Origin: JAKACA01 sp963769255
Lineage (GTDB): Bacteria; Actinomycetota; Acidimicrobiia; Acidimicrobiales; Bog-793
Length of the DNA stretch: 64,000 bases
NCBI GenBank assembly: GCA_963769255.1
Contig: CAVYKV010000002.1
Location: 62,001-126,000, forward strand
Reading direction: 5' to 3'
In this document: positions 17,660 through 25,453 of the stretch, piece after piece
Layout of the letters: the number at the start of each line of letters is the position of its first letter
Numbering within the stretch: position 1 is the stretch's first letter
Notes under the pieces: model-generated
Database searches by the model: none
The model's input: the letters and a program-made list of their open reading frames with translations, nothing else
Told to the model about the DNA's origin: nothing
Position numbers and translations under genes: made by a program

Positions 17660-18517
17660 GTGACGGGGGCGAGAGGGCGGCGCCTCGGTATCGAGGCGAC
17701 CGAGAATCCGGCCGAGGTCTTGGAGGCGGCCGCCTCCTACCTCGCCTCGCGGCCGGCCGAGCACAAGGTCACGCTCACGTTGCTGCACGAGCGGGCCGAG
17801 CATGCCGAGCCGGGGCGGTACTGGGTGGTGCGCGAAGGCGTCCCCGTCGTCGGCGTCGGCTTCCAGTCGCCCCTCGATTTCCCCCTCCTCCTGACGCCGA
17901 TGCCTCGGGCGGCGGCCCGTGCCCTCGCCGAGACGATGGCGGGCAGCGGCGTCGAGCTGCCTGGCGTCGGCGGGGATGCCGGCACAGCGGCCGCCTTTGC
18001 CGGCCAGTGGAGCGAGAGCCGCATGATCGGTGCCCGTCCGGAGATGGGGCAGCGCCTTTACCGGCTGGGCGACCTGCGCCTGCCCGATGGCGTTCCCGGC
18101 CGGCTGCGGGTCGCCACGGCCGGCGACCGCCCGGCGGCGGAGGCGCTCGTAGCGGCCTTCCTCGAGCACATCGGCGAGCGGGGCCACAGCCCGGACGTCC
18201 TCGCCCGGCGCATCGGGGCCGGGCAGGTCTGGCTCTGGGACGACGGCGAGCCCGCCTGCATCGCCGTCCATTCGCACCCCATCGAAGGCGTCACCCGCAT
18301 CCAGACGGTGTTCACGCCACCGGAGCTGCGGCGGCGGGGCTACGCGGCCGGCTGCGTCGGATACCTCTCGCAACACCTCGTCGGGCGCGGGTTGCAGTGC
18401 GTCCTCTACACGGACCTCGGCAACCCGACGTCGAACTCCGTCTACCGCCGTCTCGGCTACGAGGCCGTCATGGAGGCGGTGCGATACCGGTTCGTCGTTG
18501 GGCCGCTCAGCGGCTAA
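17660..18517 (+). CDS. GNAT-family N-acetyltransferase
   Basis: The 285-residue protein has a poorly conserved N-terminal half and a GNAT domain in its C-terminal half. The acetyl-CoA-binding segment is TPPELRRRGYAAGCVGYLSQ, and the closing strand-helix is LYTDLGNPTSNSVYRRLGYE. The layout resembles two-domain acetyltransferases in which only the second domain is active. The gene starts at GTG 17660, 13 bases after rpoD, and may read through from it. The substrate is unknown. Its last four bases overlap the end of the convergent small gene on the other strand. Confidence 0.85.
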   Translation: MTGARGRRLGIEATENPAEVLEAAASYLASRPAEHKVTLTLLHERAEHAEPGRYWVVREGVPVVGVGFQSPLDFPLLLTPMPRAAARALAETMAGSGVELPGVGGDAGTAAAFAGQWSESRMIGARPEMGQRLYRLGDLRLPDGVPGRLRVATAGDRPAAEALVAAFLEHIGERGHSPDVLARRIGAGQVWLWDDGEPACIAVHSHPIEGVTRIQTVFTPPELRRRGYAAGCVGYLSQHLVGRGLQCVLYTDLGNPTSNSVYRRLGYEAVMEAVRYRFVVGPLSG

Positions 18518-18807
18518 TGGCCGTTGCTCCCTCGCCGCTGAGCCGCTGACCGGCCACCGGAGCTCGTGAGCACCTCGGTCACGCGCGCCCTCGCAACGCC
18601 GCCGAGCGGGCTGTCCAGGAAGTCGGTGAACCGCTCACGCGCCAAGTCCCCGATCGCCCGCACACGCTCGGCGGCCGCCTCGGCGCCCTCGTCGCGGCGG
18701 GGCCATTCTGGCCGGTCACCCCGCTCGCCGTGGCGCACTTGTGCCGCCTTCGAGACCGCCCAAGCCCCTGCCGCGCATCCGAGGACGAAACCCGTCTTGA
18801 ACCTCAT
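18514..18807 (-). CDS. Small protein with a hydrophobic N terminus
   Basis: The start is placed at ATG 18807, with GAAGG upstream, rather than GTG 18813. The 97-residue product opens MRFKTGFVLGCAAGAWAVSKAA, a short hydrophobic stretch of the kind found in YtxH-like envelope proteins. It continues as a charged, mostly helical domain containing RERFTDFLDSPLG. It is probably attached to the membrane by the N-terminal segment. The function is unknown. The gene is convergent with the acetyltransferase, overlapping it by four bases. Confidence 0.65.
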   Translation of the reverse strand: MRFKTGFVLGCAAGAWAVSKAAQVRHGERGDRPEWPRRDEGAEAAAERVRAIGDLARERFTDFLDSPLGGVARARVTEVLTSSGGRSAAQRRGSNGH

Positions 18808-18915
18808 CCCCACCTTCTAGCCCCTCGCAACGGCCGCCGCCACTCGAAAGTGCTGCTCGCATGCCCCCGGCAGCTTGCTGCTGGAGGGAATCCGACCCGG
18901 CCGCGGGCAGTGGGT

Positions 18916-18921
18916 TAGTTT
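18916..18921 (+). promoter_or_regulatory. Probable -10 box of the DUF2510 membrane protein gene
   Basis: TAGTTT lies 7 bases before the ATG at 18929 with no ribosome-binding site between, which suggests a leaderless message. Confidence 0.45.
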
Positions 18922-18928
18922 GCCGGAC

Positions 18929-20296
18929 ATGAACGACCGACACCCACCCGCCCGCCGCCTCAGCCGACTGGCGGCCCGGGCACTCGCCGTCGGGCTCGTC
19001 GTGCTCGTCGTGTCGACCGCCGGCATGTCGGCTGCCCTCGCTGTCGGCAACGCCACGCTCCAGGGCTACATCCTCACCGACCCCATCCCCGGCTGGGGGC
19101 CGGCGCCGACCTCCGAGGTACAGAACCTGCAGTCCCAGGTGTCGACCTCGCTGTCGTCGGAGACCCACAAGCAGATCGCCGTCGCCGTCGAGGGCTGGTC
19201 CGGTCCCAACGCCAACGCCGACGTCCTCCTCATCACCCTGGCACGCTTCACCAGCTCCACCGTGCCGCCCGCCACCAACCTGCAGAACTCCGCCAACGAG
19301 GTGTGCACGGGGGCGGGCGAGAAACCGGGGACGATCTCTTCAATCTCCGGCATCCCGGACTCGTTCTCCGAGGTCTGCCAAGGCGGCACCGCCCCCGTCC
19401 TAGCGGCCGACTGGGAGGAGGGTGACATCGTGGCCTTCGTGGACGCGAGCGGGATGTCGCAGAGCACGCTCGAGAGCGTGTCGCGGGCGCAATCGGCCAA
19501 GATCCCGGGCGGTGGGTCGGGCGGCGGTTCCAGCTCGTCCAGCTCCTCCCTCTACGCCGGGATCGGCGTCGCGGCCGTCGTGATCGGTGTGGGCATCGTC
19601 TTCATGCGCCGGCGCTCGGCGGCGAGGGCGACCCCGGCGCCGGCCGGCGACTTCTTCTCCCCGAACACCGGGCCGCCGCAGTGGGGTCCGGGCACACCGC
19701 CGCCGGGCGCACCGGCGCCGGGGCAGGGCTACGGCGCCCCACCTGCCGGGCAGGGATACGGGGCGGCCCAGCCGTACCCGGCGCCAGGCGAGTACACGCC
19801 GCCCGCCGGCCAGTACGCGCCGCCGGGGCAGTACGCACCGCCTGCGGGCCAGTACACCCCGCCCGAGCAGTGGGACCAGGGGCAGCAAGCGCAGCCCTAC
19901 GGCACACCGGCGCCCGCCGCCCAGCAACCTCCCGTCGCCGGCTACCCGGCGGGAGCCGGTAGCGCCACCGGCGCCCAACCCCCCTCCAGCGCCATGCCGG
20001 GCGGCTCCAGCGACGAAACGGTCACCGTGGGCGGCTGGCAACCTCAGGCTGTGCCGCCCTCAGAGCGTCCTGCACCGGCTGCGGAGCCGCCCATCGCCCA
20101 GGCGTCGCCCGTTGCGCAGCCGGAACCGGTCGCTCCCACCCCACCGGCGCCCGCCCCAGTGGCGGAGCCTGCGCGGGAGGTCGGCTGGCACCCGATCGAA
20201 GGCGACGTCAACCGACAGCGCTACTGGGACGGCAGCAGCTGGACGGCCCGCATGCGCTGGGACGGGACCTCCTGGGTCAACGAGTCCTCGCCGTAG
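18929..20296 (+). CDS. Membrane-anchored protein with proline-rich cytoplasmic tail and DUF2510 domain
   Basis: The start is ATG 18929 (MNDRHPP), giving 455 residues. A signal or first membrane helix (ARALAVGLVVLVVSTAGMSAALA) is followed by an extracellular domain of about 150 residues, a Gly-Ser linker, a transmembrane helix (AGIGVAAVVIGVGIVFM) and a basic stop-transfer. A long Pro/Gly/Gln/Tyr-rich region has imperfect repeats such as GQYAPPGQYAPPAGQYTPP. The C terminus GWHPIEGDVNRQRYWDGSSW is a DUF2510 domain, typical of actinobacterial membrane proteins. The outer domain is not recognised. A role in envelope sensing or protein recruitment is only a guess. Confidence 0.8.
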   Translation: MNDRHPPARRLSRLAARALAVGLVVLVVSTAGMSAALAVGNATLQGYILTDPIPGWGPAPTSEVQNLQSQVSTSLSSETHKQIAVAVEGWSGPNANADVLLITLARFTSSTVPPATNLQNSANEVCTGAGEKPGTISSISGIPDSFSEVCQGGTAPVLAADWEEGDIVAFVDASGMSQSTLESVSRAQSAKIPGGGSGGGSSSSSSSLYAGIGVAAVVIGVGIVFMRRRSAARATPAPAGDFFSPNTGPPQWGPGTPPPGAPAPGQGYGAPPAGQGYGAAQPYPAPGEYTPPAGQYAPPGQYAPPAGQYTPPEQWDQGQQAQPYGTPAPAAQQPPVAGYPAGAGSATGAQPPSSAMPGGSSDETVTVGGWQPQAVPPSERPAPAAEPPIAQASPVAQPEPVAPTPPAPAPVAEPAREVGWHPIEGDVNRQRYWDGSSWTARMRWDGTSWVNESSP

Positions 20297-20324
20297 CGCT
20301 TCCGGTCGGCGCCGGGGCGGGAGG

Positions 20325-20330
20325 TAGGAT
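20325..20330 (+). promoter_or_regulatory. Probable -10 box of tRNA-Asn
   Basis: TAGGAT lies about 35 bases before the mature tRNA-Asn 5' end, a normal distance for a tRNA precursor. Confidence 0.45.
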
Positions 20331-20364
20331 TCTGGGTCGGAGGTCGCCGCGGCGGCCGACACCT

Positions 20365-20436
20365 TCCGGGGTAGCTCAATGGCAGAGCACGCGGCTGTTA
20401 ACCGTGTGGTTGAGAGTTCGAGTCTCTCCCCCGGAG
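20365..20436 (+). tRNA. tRNA-Asn (GTT)
   Basis: All four arms fold. The acceptor stem is TCCGGGG with CCCCGGA, the D stem is GCTC/GAGC, and the anticodon stem is CGCGG/CCGTG with one G-U pair and loop CTGTTAA. The T arm is GAGAG-TTCGAGT-CTCTC. The anticodon GTT is at 20397-20399. The gene has 72 bases including the discriminator G, and CCA is not encoded. Confidence 0.95.
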
Positions 20437-20488
20437 CAGAGTTGGTGAGCGGCGGTGACGTCGCGCACACGGGCACCCCTGCGGTCGC

Positions 20489-20659
20489 TCAGGGTCTTGT
20501 CGGTTCCCTCGAGCGGTGCTCATCGGCCTCGAGCAGTCGTCGGAGCTGATCGAGGATGCCGAGGGCCTTCTCCCTCGGCAGTCCCGCAGGTGATTCGGCG
20601 GGCAGCATGGCCACCGAACGGCGAAGCTGCTCCGCCTCCCATGACGTGAGGTCGGCCAT
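20489..20659 (-). CDS. Small helical protein, 56 residues
   Basis: A short frame runs from ATG 20659 to TGA 20489. The product begins MADLTSWEAEQLRRSVAMLP and contains LGILDQLRRLLEADEH, so it looks like two amphipathic helices. Support comes from a TAAGGT box exactly 6 bases upstream of the ATG, the same leaderless arrangement as several sure genes here. Codon positions are GC-rich at the third base. No family is recognised and the function is unknown. Confidence 0.55.
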   Translation of the reverse strand: MADLTSWEAEQLRRSVAMLPAESPAGLPREKALGILDQLRRLLEADEHRSREPTRP

Positions 20660-20665
20660 ACCGAG

Positions 20666-20671
20666 ACCTTA
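20666..20671 (-). promoter_or_regulatory. Probable -10 box of the 56-residue gene (leaderless)
   Basis: TAAGGT on the minus strand lies 6 bases before ATG 20659. Confidence 0.45.
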
Positions 20672-20709
20672 TCGAACAGGTGTTCGCTCCCGCAAGCGGG
20701 GCCGGGGAC

Positions 20710-21276
20710 TCAGGCCTCTTGGTCGAACTGACCGCCTTCGTTGAAGTGGCCGCCCTCGCTGAAGTGGCCTCCCTCCCCGACGGGCGCCTCGTCGGCCTGG
20801 CCGCCGGTGGCCGGCTCGACGGCCGGGACGTCGCCCGGCTCCGGCTCCAGCTCCTCGATCTCGATCGTCTTCAGGTCGAGGATGCCCGACTCGGCCGGGA
20901 CGAACCCGCATTGCTCGAGGTAGAAGGTGGCCACGGAGCGGTCGAAGTCGGCATGCAGCCACTCGCAGCCGGAACGCCTCGCCTCCTCGGCGGCCACCCG
21001 CACGATCTCGCTGCCGACCCCCTGCCGCTGCTCGCTCGGCAGGACCATCGTGTTGAGGAGCACGGCGTGGATGCCGCCGTCCCAGATCACGTTGGCGAAG
21101 CCGACGAGCTCCTCCTCCAGCCGGGCGCACACCCAGCCGAGCGAGTGGTGTTCGAGCTGCCGTTGCCATGGGGCGGGCGAGGGCGGATGGTCGAACGCTT
21201 CGGCATGCAACCAGTCGAGCTCGATCTCCTCAGCGGCGCCGCGCCACTCGTAGCGGATCGCTGCTTCCGTGATCAT
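20710..21276 (-). CDS. GNAT acetyltransferase with a repetitive His-containing tail
   Basis: Residues 1 to about 145 form a GNAT domain with acetyl-CoA motif VLPSEQRQGVGSEIVRVAAEEA and closing segment DRSVATFYLEQCGF. After an acidic linker (IEIEELEPEPGD), the last 25 residues contain three near-repeats of GGHF/QF followed by S, N or D and E or Q (GGHFSE, GGHFNE, GGQFDQ). The DNA shows the same repeat with a period of 18 bases. The tail may bind metal or a partner, but I know of no precedent. The start ATG 21276 has a TACTGT box 6 bases upstream. The substrate is unknown. Confidence 0.82.
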   Translation of the reverse strand: MITEAAIRYEWRGAAEEIELDWLHAEAFDHPPSPAPWQRQLEHHSLGWVCARLEEELVGFANVIWDGGIHAVLLNTMVLPSEQRQGVGSEIVRVAAEEARRSGCEWLHADFDRSVATFYLEQCGFVPAESGILDLKTIEIEELEPEPGDVPAVEPATGGQADEAPVGEGGHFSEGGHFNEGGQFDQEA

Positions 21277-21282
21277 CGGGCA

Positions 21283-21288
21283 ACAGTA
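21283..21288 (-). promoter_or_regulatory. Probable -10 box of the tailed GNAT gene (leaderless)
   Basis: TACTGT on the minus strand lies 6 bases before ATG 21276. Confidence 0.5.
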
Positions 21289-21349
21289 TTTCGCACGGAG
21301 GGGTCCAACGTGGCGTTATCCGCACGAGCGCCCGCGCTCGCCAGCACTC

Positions 21350-22144
21350 TCACCTGCCGAGCAGCGTCTCGAGGCGGGCGGCCACCTCGCGGTAGCGGCC
21401 GACGGGGATGAGGTGGACGCCTTCGAAGGCGCCGCTGTCGCGTAGATCGAGCACGAGCCGGCAGGCGGCCTCGACGCCGGCGGAGCGATCCGTCTCGAGT
21501 TGCGCCCGCAGGTCGCCCGGAACCCCGAACGCCAGGCTGCCGGCGACATTGTCGGCCATCGCCGGGCTCGCCAGAACGAGCACGCCCGGGTAGACGGGCT
21601 GGGAGAGCCCGACGCTCCGGCGCCAGCTCACGAGCTCTTCGACGGAGAAGGACACCTGCACGAAGACGAAGTCGGCGTCCCGCTTCCAGGCGGGGACGTC
21701 TCCGAGCCGTGCCGTCACGCCCGCCCGGAAGCTCGGCTCCGCCTCGGCGCCCTGTTCCCGACCCCACCGGTGGATCTCCTCCACCATGGTCTTCACGGTG
21801 AGCTGGCTCGTGCGCGCACCGCTCGTGGGCTCGTCCCCGTAGACGCACAGGAACTCCTCCACGCCGTAGGCGGCGGCCGTGAGGAGGTCCCGGCGCAGGC
21901 CGAGCAGGTTGCGGTCCCGGCAGTTGAGGCAGGCGATCGAGTGCCCGCCCATGGCCTCTACCTCGTGGGCGACGGCGACACTGGACACGGTCGCCCGGCC
22001 GAGGTGGTTGTCGGGGATGAGGAAGGTCGAGGAGACCGAGGTCAGGACGCCGATCTGGTGGCGGACCCGGCGCAGGTCCGGCCGGGTCGCCGGCTCGATC
22101 TCGCAGATCACCGTGAAGGCGTCGTCCGGCATCGACGAGAACAT
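21350..22144 (-). CDS. Methylenetetrahydrofolate reductase family protein
   Basis: The product of up to 264 residues has the MetF-type TIM-barrel pattern: ICEIEPATRPDL near the start, LIPDNHLGRATVSSVAVAHEV, GGHSIACLNCRDRNLLGLRRDLLTA, and the FAD-site-like FLCVYGDEP. True MetF reduces methylene-THF to methyl-THF for methionine synthesis. This protein is shorter and more divergent than classical MetF, so it could act in another one-carbon route. ATG 22144 gives the longest form. ATG 22132 (MPDDAFTVI) is the better start if the TATGTT at 22145-22140, 7 bases upstream of it, is a leaderless promoter. Confidence 0.8.
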   Translation of the reverse strand: MFSSMPDDAFTVICEIEPATRPDLRRVRHQIGVLTSVSSTFLIPDNHLGRATVSSVAVAHEVEAMGGHSIACLNCRDRNLLGLRRDLLTAAAYGVEEFLCVYGDEPTSGARTSQLTVKTMVEEIHRWGREQGAEAEPSFRAGVTARLGDVPAWKRDADFVFVQVSFSVEELVSWRRSVGLSQPVYPGVLVLASPAMADNVAGSLAFGVPGDLRAQLETDRSAGVEAACRLVLDLRDSGAFEGVHLIPVGRYREVAARLETLLGR

Positions 22145-22228
22145 ACGGCATGGGCCAGCTCGCTGCGCCCGGCCGGACGCAGTCGTTCGGGCGGGCCTTC
22201 GTCTCGAAGACCGACCCAGCTCTCCGCG

Positions 22229-22528
22229 TCAGATGCCCTGCGGCACCACCTCGTCGTAGCGCGCCCACGCCCGCTCGGCGAGCAGCGGGGCGATCGTCTC
22301 CACGACGTTGCGCTGGAAGTGGGGGCTGTCCCGGTGCGCATCGAAGGCGGCTTCGTCCACGTAGCGCTCGTAGAGGACGAAGTGGTCACCGTCGTCCTGC
22401 GACCGCTCGGCGACGAACTGCAAGCAGCCCGGCTCGGCCCGCGAGGCGGCGACGTGCCGTGCCAGCACCGCAGCGACGGCGTCACCCTGTCCGGGCAGGG
22501 TCTCGTATCTGGCGATGACAGTCACCAT
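22229..22528 (-). CDS. Antibiotic-biosynthesis-monooxygenase (ABM) domain protein
   Basis: The 99-residue product is a single ABM ferredoxin-like domain: VTVIARYETLPGQGDAVAAVL, EPGCLQFVAERSQDDGDHFVLYERYVDEAAFDAH, then SPHFQRNVVETIAPLL. Such proteins are usually dimers that act on quinols or other aromatic compounds, as in YgiN, or have lost catalysis. The start is GTG or ATG at 22528, with GGAGG five bases upstream. Neighbours give no substrate clue. Confidence 0.85.
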   Translation of the reverse strand: MVTVIARYETLPGQGDAVAAVLARHVAASRAEPGCLQFVAERSQDDGDHFVLYERYVDEAAFDAHRDSPHFQRNVVETIAPLLAERAWARYDEVVPQGI

Positions 22529-22658
22529 GGCGGCCTCCGAGCCTGAGGCTATCCGAGGCCGAGGAGCGGTGACTTGAGTTGCGCGTCATGGTGGTCGGAA
22601 CGCTCGGACCGAATGCGCTTACGCTCGAGCACGGGCACGAGATCGGGAAGGAGTGCTC

Positions 22659-23255
22659 ATGGCCGGCCGGTTTGTGTACTGGATGAACGTCTCGCTCGAT
22701 CTCTTCATCGAGCGAGAGGCGGGTGAACACGGCGACATCGCGGGCCCCACCTGGATCCGCCTCGGCGAGCCGCTGCATCGCGAGTTCAACGCTCGCGCAC
22801 GTGCGATGTCGATGATGGTCGAGGGCCGCACCGTCTACGAAATGATGGATCCCTTCTGGCCGAACGCTCGCACGGACGAGTCGCTTCCCGCCTTTCTGCG
22901 CGAATTCGGCGAGATCTGGACGGATATCCCCAAGGTGCTCGTCTCCCGCACACGAACGACGGCCGAACACAACACGCGCATCATCGGTGGCGACAACGAC
23001 GCCATCGAACAGCTCGCCGTGCTGCGGCAGGAGATGGACGGCGACATCGGCATCGGCGGCGCGACTCTCGCCACGCAGCTGCTGCGGGCGCGCCTACTCG
23101 ACGAACTCCTCCTGTTCACACACCCCGTCGTGCTCGGCGCCGGACGCCCGCTGTTCGACGCGCTCGACCAACCCGTCGAACTCGACCTCCTGGAACAGCG
23201 TTCATTCGACCAGGGTGTGACACTTCACCGCTACTCGGTGCGCGGAGCGCGTTGA
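22659..23255 (+). CDS. Dihydrofolate-reductase-like (RibD C-terminal domain) protein
   Basis: The start is ATG 22659, because AAGGAG lies six bases before it; GTG 22653 falls inside that site's spacing. The 198-residue protein has the RibD-C/DHFR fold motifs: YWMNVSLDLFIE at the N terminus, MVEGRTVYEMM, KVLVSRTRT, IGIGGATLATQLL as the NADPH-binding loop, and ELLLFTHPVVLGAGRPLF. The stand-alone family includes many reductases of unknown substrate, and it is not the trimethoprim-target DHFR. It appears to be monocistronic. Confidence 0.85.
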   Translation: MAGRFVYWMNVSLDLFIEREAGEHGDIAGPTWIRLGEPLHREFNARARAMSMMVEGRTVYEMMDPFWPNARTDESLPAFLREFGEIWTDIPKVLVSRTRTTAEHNTRIIGGDNDAIEQLAVLRQEMDGDIGIGGATLATQLLRARLLDELLLFTHPVVLGAGRPLFDALDQPVELDLLEQRSFDQGVTLHRYSVRGAR

Positions 23256-23367
23256 GAACGCTTCCGCTTCAACACACACGAACGTTGAGTACGTCCGGAG
23301 AGCGCAGGCGAACCGCAAGACGGGCCGGCGCGGCCGCTGATCGCGCCGGGCGTTGTCGGCCGTTCGT

Positions 23368-23475
23368 ACCTCTCCTGGCCGGCACGAGCCACACCCAGTC
23401 TGAGTCGGAGTGGTAGGCGTGCAACCAGGCTCGCCATTCCTCAATACTGGCGATGACCAGCTCCAGGGATTCCAC
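23368..23475 (-). pseudogene. YdeI/OmpD-associated family protein, 5' fragment
   Basis: A GTG-initiated frame opens with 36 codons reading SLELVIASIEEWRAWLHAYH and then DSDWVWLVPARRG, which resembles the N terminus of YdeI-like proteins (EWRAWL ... VWL). The frame then loses similarity, and no frame restores the rest of the roughly 190-residue protein before the RibD-like gene ends at 23255. It looks like a broken remnant left by a rearrangement next to the ABC transporter. The match rests on a short stretch. Confidence 0.45.
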
Positions 23476-23574
23476 CGCTCGACCGTATCCTCGAAGCGCT
23501 TGCTCATGGGTAGGTTCGGCGGCGCCTTCGTGCCGTGGCGGAAGTGACGAATGCCTCTACCGCACAGCTGATTG

Positions 23575-24555
23575 GTGAGCGACGATCAAGGAGTGGTCGA
23601 ACGCGCCCTCGCTGCGCTGGAGATCCCCGTCGCCAACGCCGGGGCCGGTGGAATCGAGGTCACCGGCTTGACCAAGTCGTACGGCTCGGTCCAGGCGGTC
23701 CGCGGGATCGACCTCGTGATCGCGCCCGGCGAGACCGTGGCACTGCTCGGCCCGAACGGGGCGGGCAAGACGACGACGATCGACATGATCCTCGGCCTTC
23801 GACACCCTGATGCCGGAACGGTCAGCGTGTGCGGCGTCACACCGGCGAAGGCAGTCAGATCGGGCTGGGTCGGCGGGATGCTGCAGACCGGGTCGTTGCC
23901 GGACCATCTGCGTGTCTGCGAATTGCTCAGGCTTGTTGCCTCGTACTACCCGCAGCCCCTTGAGGTCGAGGATGTGCTCCGACGCACGGGGCTCGGCGAC
24001 CTGGCGGAGCGGTGGACGAGGAAGCTCTCCGGCGGGGAAGCGCAGCGGGTGCGCTTCGCCACGGCTCTCGTCGCCAATGCCGATCTCTTGGTGCTCGACG
24101 AGCCGACTGCCGGCATCGACGTCGAGGGCCGACACGAGTTCTGGGAGGTGATGCGCGCCGTCGCGGCAGAGGGAACGACCGTCGTGTTCGCCACCCACTA
24201 CCTCGAAGAGGCCGACGAGTTCGCCGACCGGATCGTGCTCATCGCCCGTGGGTCCATCGTCGCCGACGGGCCGGCCACCGAGATCAAGGCGAAGGCGGGG
24301 TCTCGAACGGTCCGGGCGACGTTGGCGGTGGCCGACCTCTCGTCGCTCGGCGCCCTGCCCGGTGTGACGAACGTCGAGCGCCACGGTGAGACGGTGGTGC
24401 TCTCGTGCTCGGACGCCGACGTGGCGCTGCCGGCACTGTTCGCAGCATTCCCCGAGGTGCGAGACGTCGAAGCACACGGCGGAACCCTCGAAGAGGCGTT
24501 CCTCGAGCTGACAGCCCGGCCGGTCGACACCGGTGCGGGGGAGGTGGCCGAATGA
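23575..24555 (+). CDS. ABC-2 type transporter ATP-binding protein
   Basis: The 326-residue ATPase has Walker A LLGPNGAGKTTTID, a Q-loop (GGMLQTGSLP), the signature LSGGEAQRVRFATALV, Walker B LLVLDEPTAGID and the H-loop FATHYLEEAD. The C-terminal extension of about 90 residues is like DrrA/NatA-type exporters. It would power the permease encoded immediately downstream, whose ATG overlaps its stop codon. GTG 23575 is preferred to TTG 23572. Such pairs export drugs, lipids or peptides; the substrate is unknown. Confidence 0.92.
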   Translation: MSDDQGVVERALAALEIPVANAGAGGIEVTGLTKSYGSVQAVRGIDLVIAPGETVALLGPNGAGKTTTIDMILGLRHPDAGTVSVCGVTPAKAVRSGWVGGMLQTGSLPDHLRVCELLRLVASYYPQPLEVEDVLRRTGLGDLAERWTRKLSGGEAQRVRFATALVANADLLVLDEPTAGIDVEGRHEFWEVMRAVAAEGTTVVFATHYLEEADEFADRIVLIARGSIVADGPATEIKAKAGSRTVRATLAVADLSSLGALPGVTNVERHGETVVLSCSDADVALPALFAAFPEVRDVEAHGGTLEEAFLELTARPVDTGAGEVAE

Positions 24556-25286
24556 GCGCGGCCACACATGTGCGCTACGAGCTCCTCCGGACCGTCCGCA
24601 ACCGCCTCATGTGGGCACTCTCGCTGGCGCTTCCACTCGTCGTCTACTACTCGGTCGCTTCGGGCAACCGTCATAGTTTCGTCTACGCGGCGGGCGTCTC
24701 CTTTCCCCTCTACTTCATGACCGGAATGGCGGCCTATGGCGCCATGTTCGCCGCCATCGGACCCGGTGCCCGTCTCGCCCGCGACCGCGCTCGGGGCTGG
24801 ACGCGCCAGTTGCTGATCACGCCGCTGCGGGCCCGAACCGACTACCTCGCGAAGGCGCTCGCCGCCTATCTCGTGGCGCTGCCCGCGCTCGTCCTGGTCT
24901 TCCTGGCCGGCGCAACGCTCGGGGTTCGCCTCGATGCGGCGCAGTGGCTGGAGATGAGCGGCCTGCTTCTTGTCGGCCTGGTGCCGTTCGTCTTGATGGG
25001 CCTCATCCTCGGTCACCTGATCGCGACGGACGCCCTCGTGCCGGTCATGGGCTGGCTCGTCGTCTTCTTCGCTCTCTTCGGCGGCGCCTTCGGGAGCTTG
25101 TTCAACAGCGGGGCGATGTTGACCGTTGTCAAGCTGCTGCCCTCCTACTGGCTCGTGCATGCCGGCGCGGCGGCGCTCCTCCACGGGGACTGGCCGGCCG
25201 AGGGATGGATCGCGCTCGCCTGCTGGACCGCGGCGCTCACCCCACTGGCCGTCTTCGCCTACCGGCGCGACACCGCGAGGGTGTGA
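24552..25286 (+). CDS. ABC-2 type transporter permease
   Basis: The start is ATG 24552, overlapping the ATPase stop codon (ATGA). The 244-residue protein has a short cytoplasmic N terminus, six hydrophobic segments and the ABC-2 core region PLRARTDYLAKALAAYL followed by membrane helices. It forms the membrane channel of the two-gene exporter. The stop codon lies exactly where a minus-strand universal stress protein fragment ends, so this gene pair probably entered or shifted here by recombination. Confidence 0.9.
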   Translation: MSAATHVRYELLRTVRNRLMWALSLALPLVVYYSVASGNRHSFVYAAGVSFPLYFMTGMAAYGAMFAAIGPGARLARDRARGWTRQLLITPLRARTDYLAKALAAYLVALPALVLVFLAGATLGVRLDAAQWLEMSGLLLVGLVPFVLMGLILGHLIATDALVPVMGWLVVFFALFGGAFGSLFNSGAMLTVVKLLPSYWLVHAGAAALLHGDWPAEGWIALACWTAALTPLAVFAYRRDTARV

Positions 25287-25443
25287 GCACGCCTGGGGGC
25301 TCGGCGGAACGGGCGAAGTCGACTTCACGCACGTGGAAGACGAGGACCTCGCTGCCGTTGGAGGCGGCCAAGCCGGCGGCGACGTCCTTTGCCCGCATGG
25401 AGGCGGGCGAGCCGTCGAGGGCGAGGAGGACGCGCTCGAACAT
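25287..25443 (-). pseudogene. Universal stress protein, N-terminal fragment
   Basis: From ATG 25443 the frame reads MFERVLLALDGSPASMRAKD, then AAGLAASNGSEVLVFHVREVDFARSAEPPG. This is the first strand-helix-strand unit of a UspA domain. Similarity stops at about 25287, the end of the oppositely oriented permease gene, and the remaining two thirds of the domain are missing. The fragment lies 10 bases after the downstream end of another UspA-like gene on the same strand, so it was probably the second gene of a stress-protein pair. It is unlikely to be functional. Confidence 0.75.
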
Positions 25444-25453
25444 GGGCGTTCGG

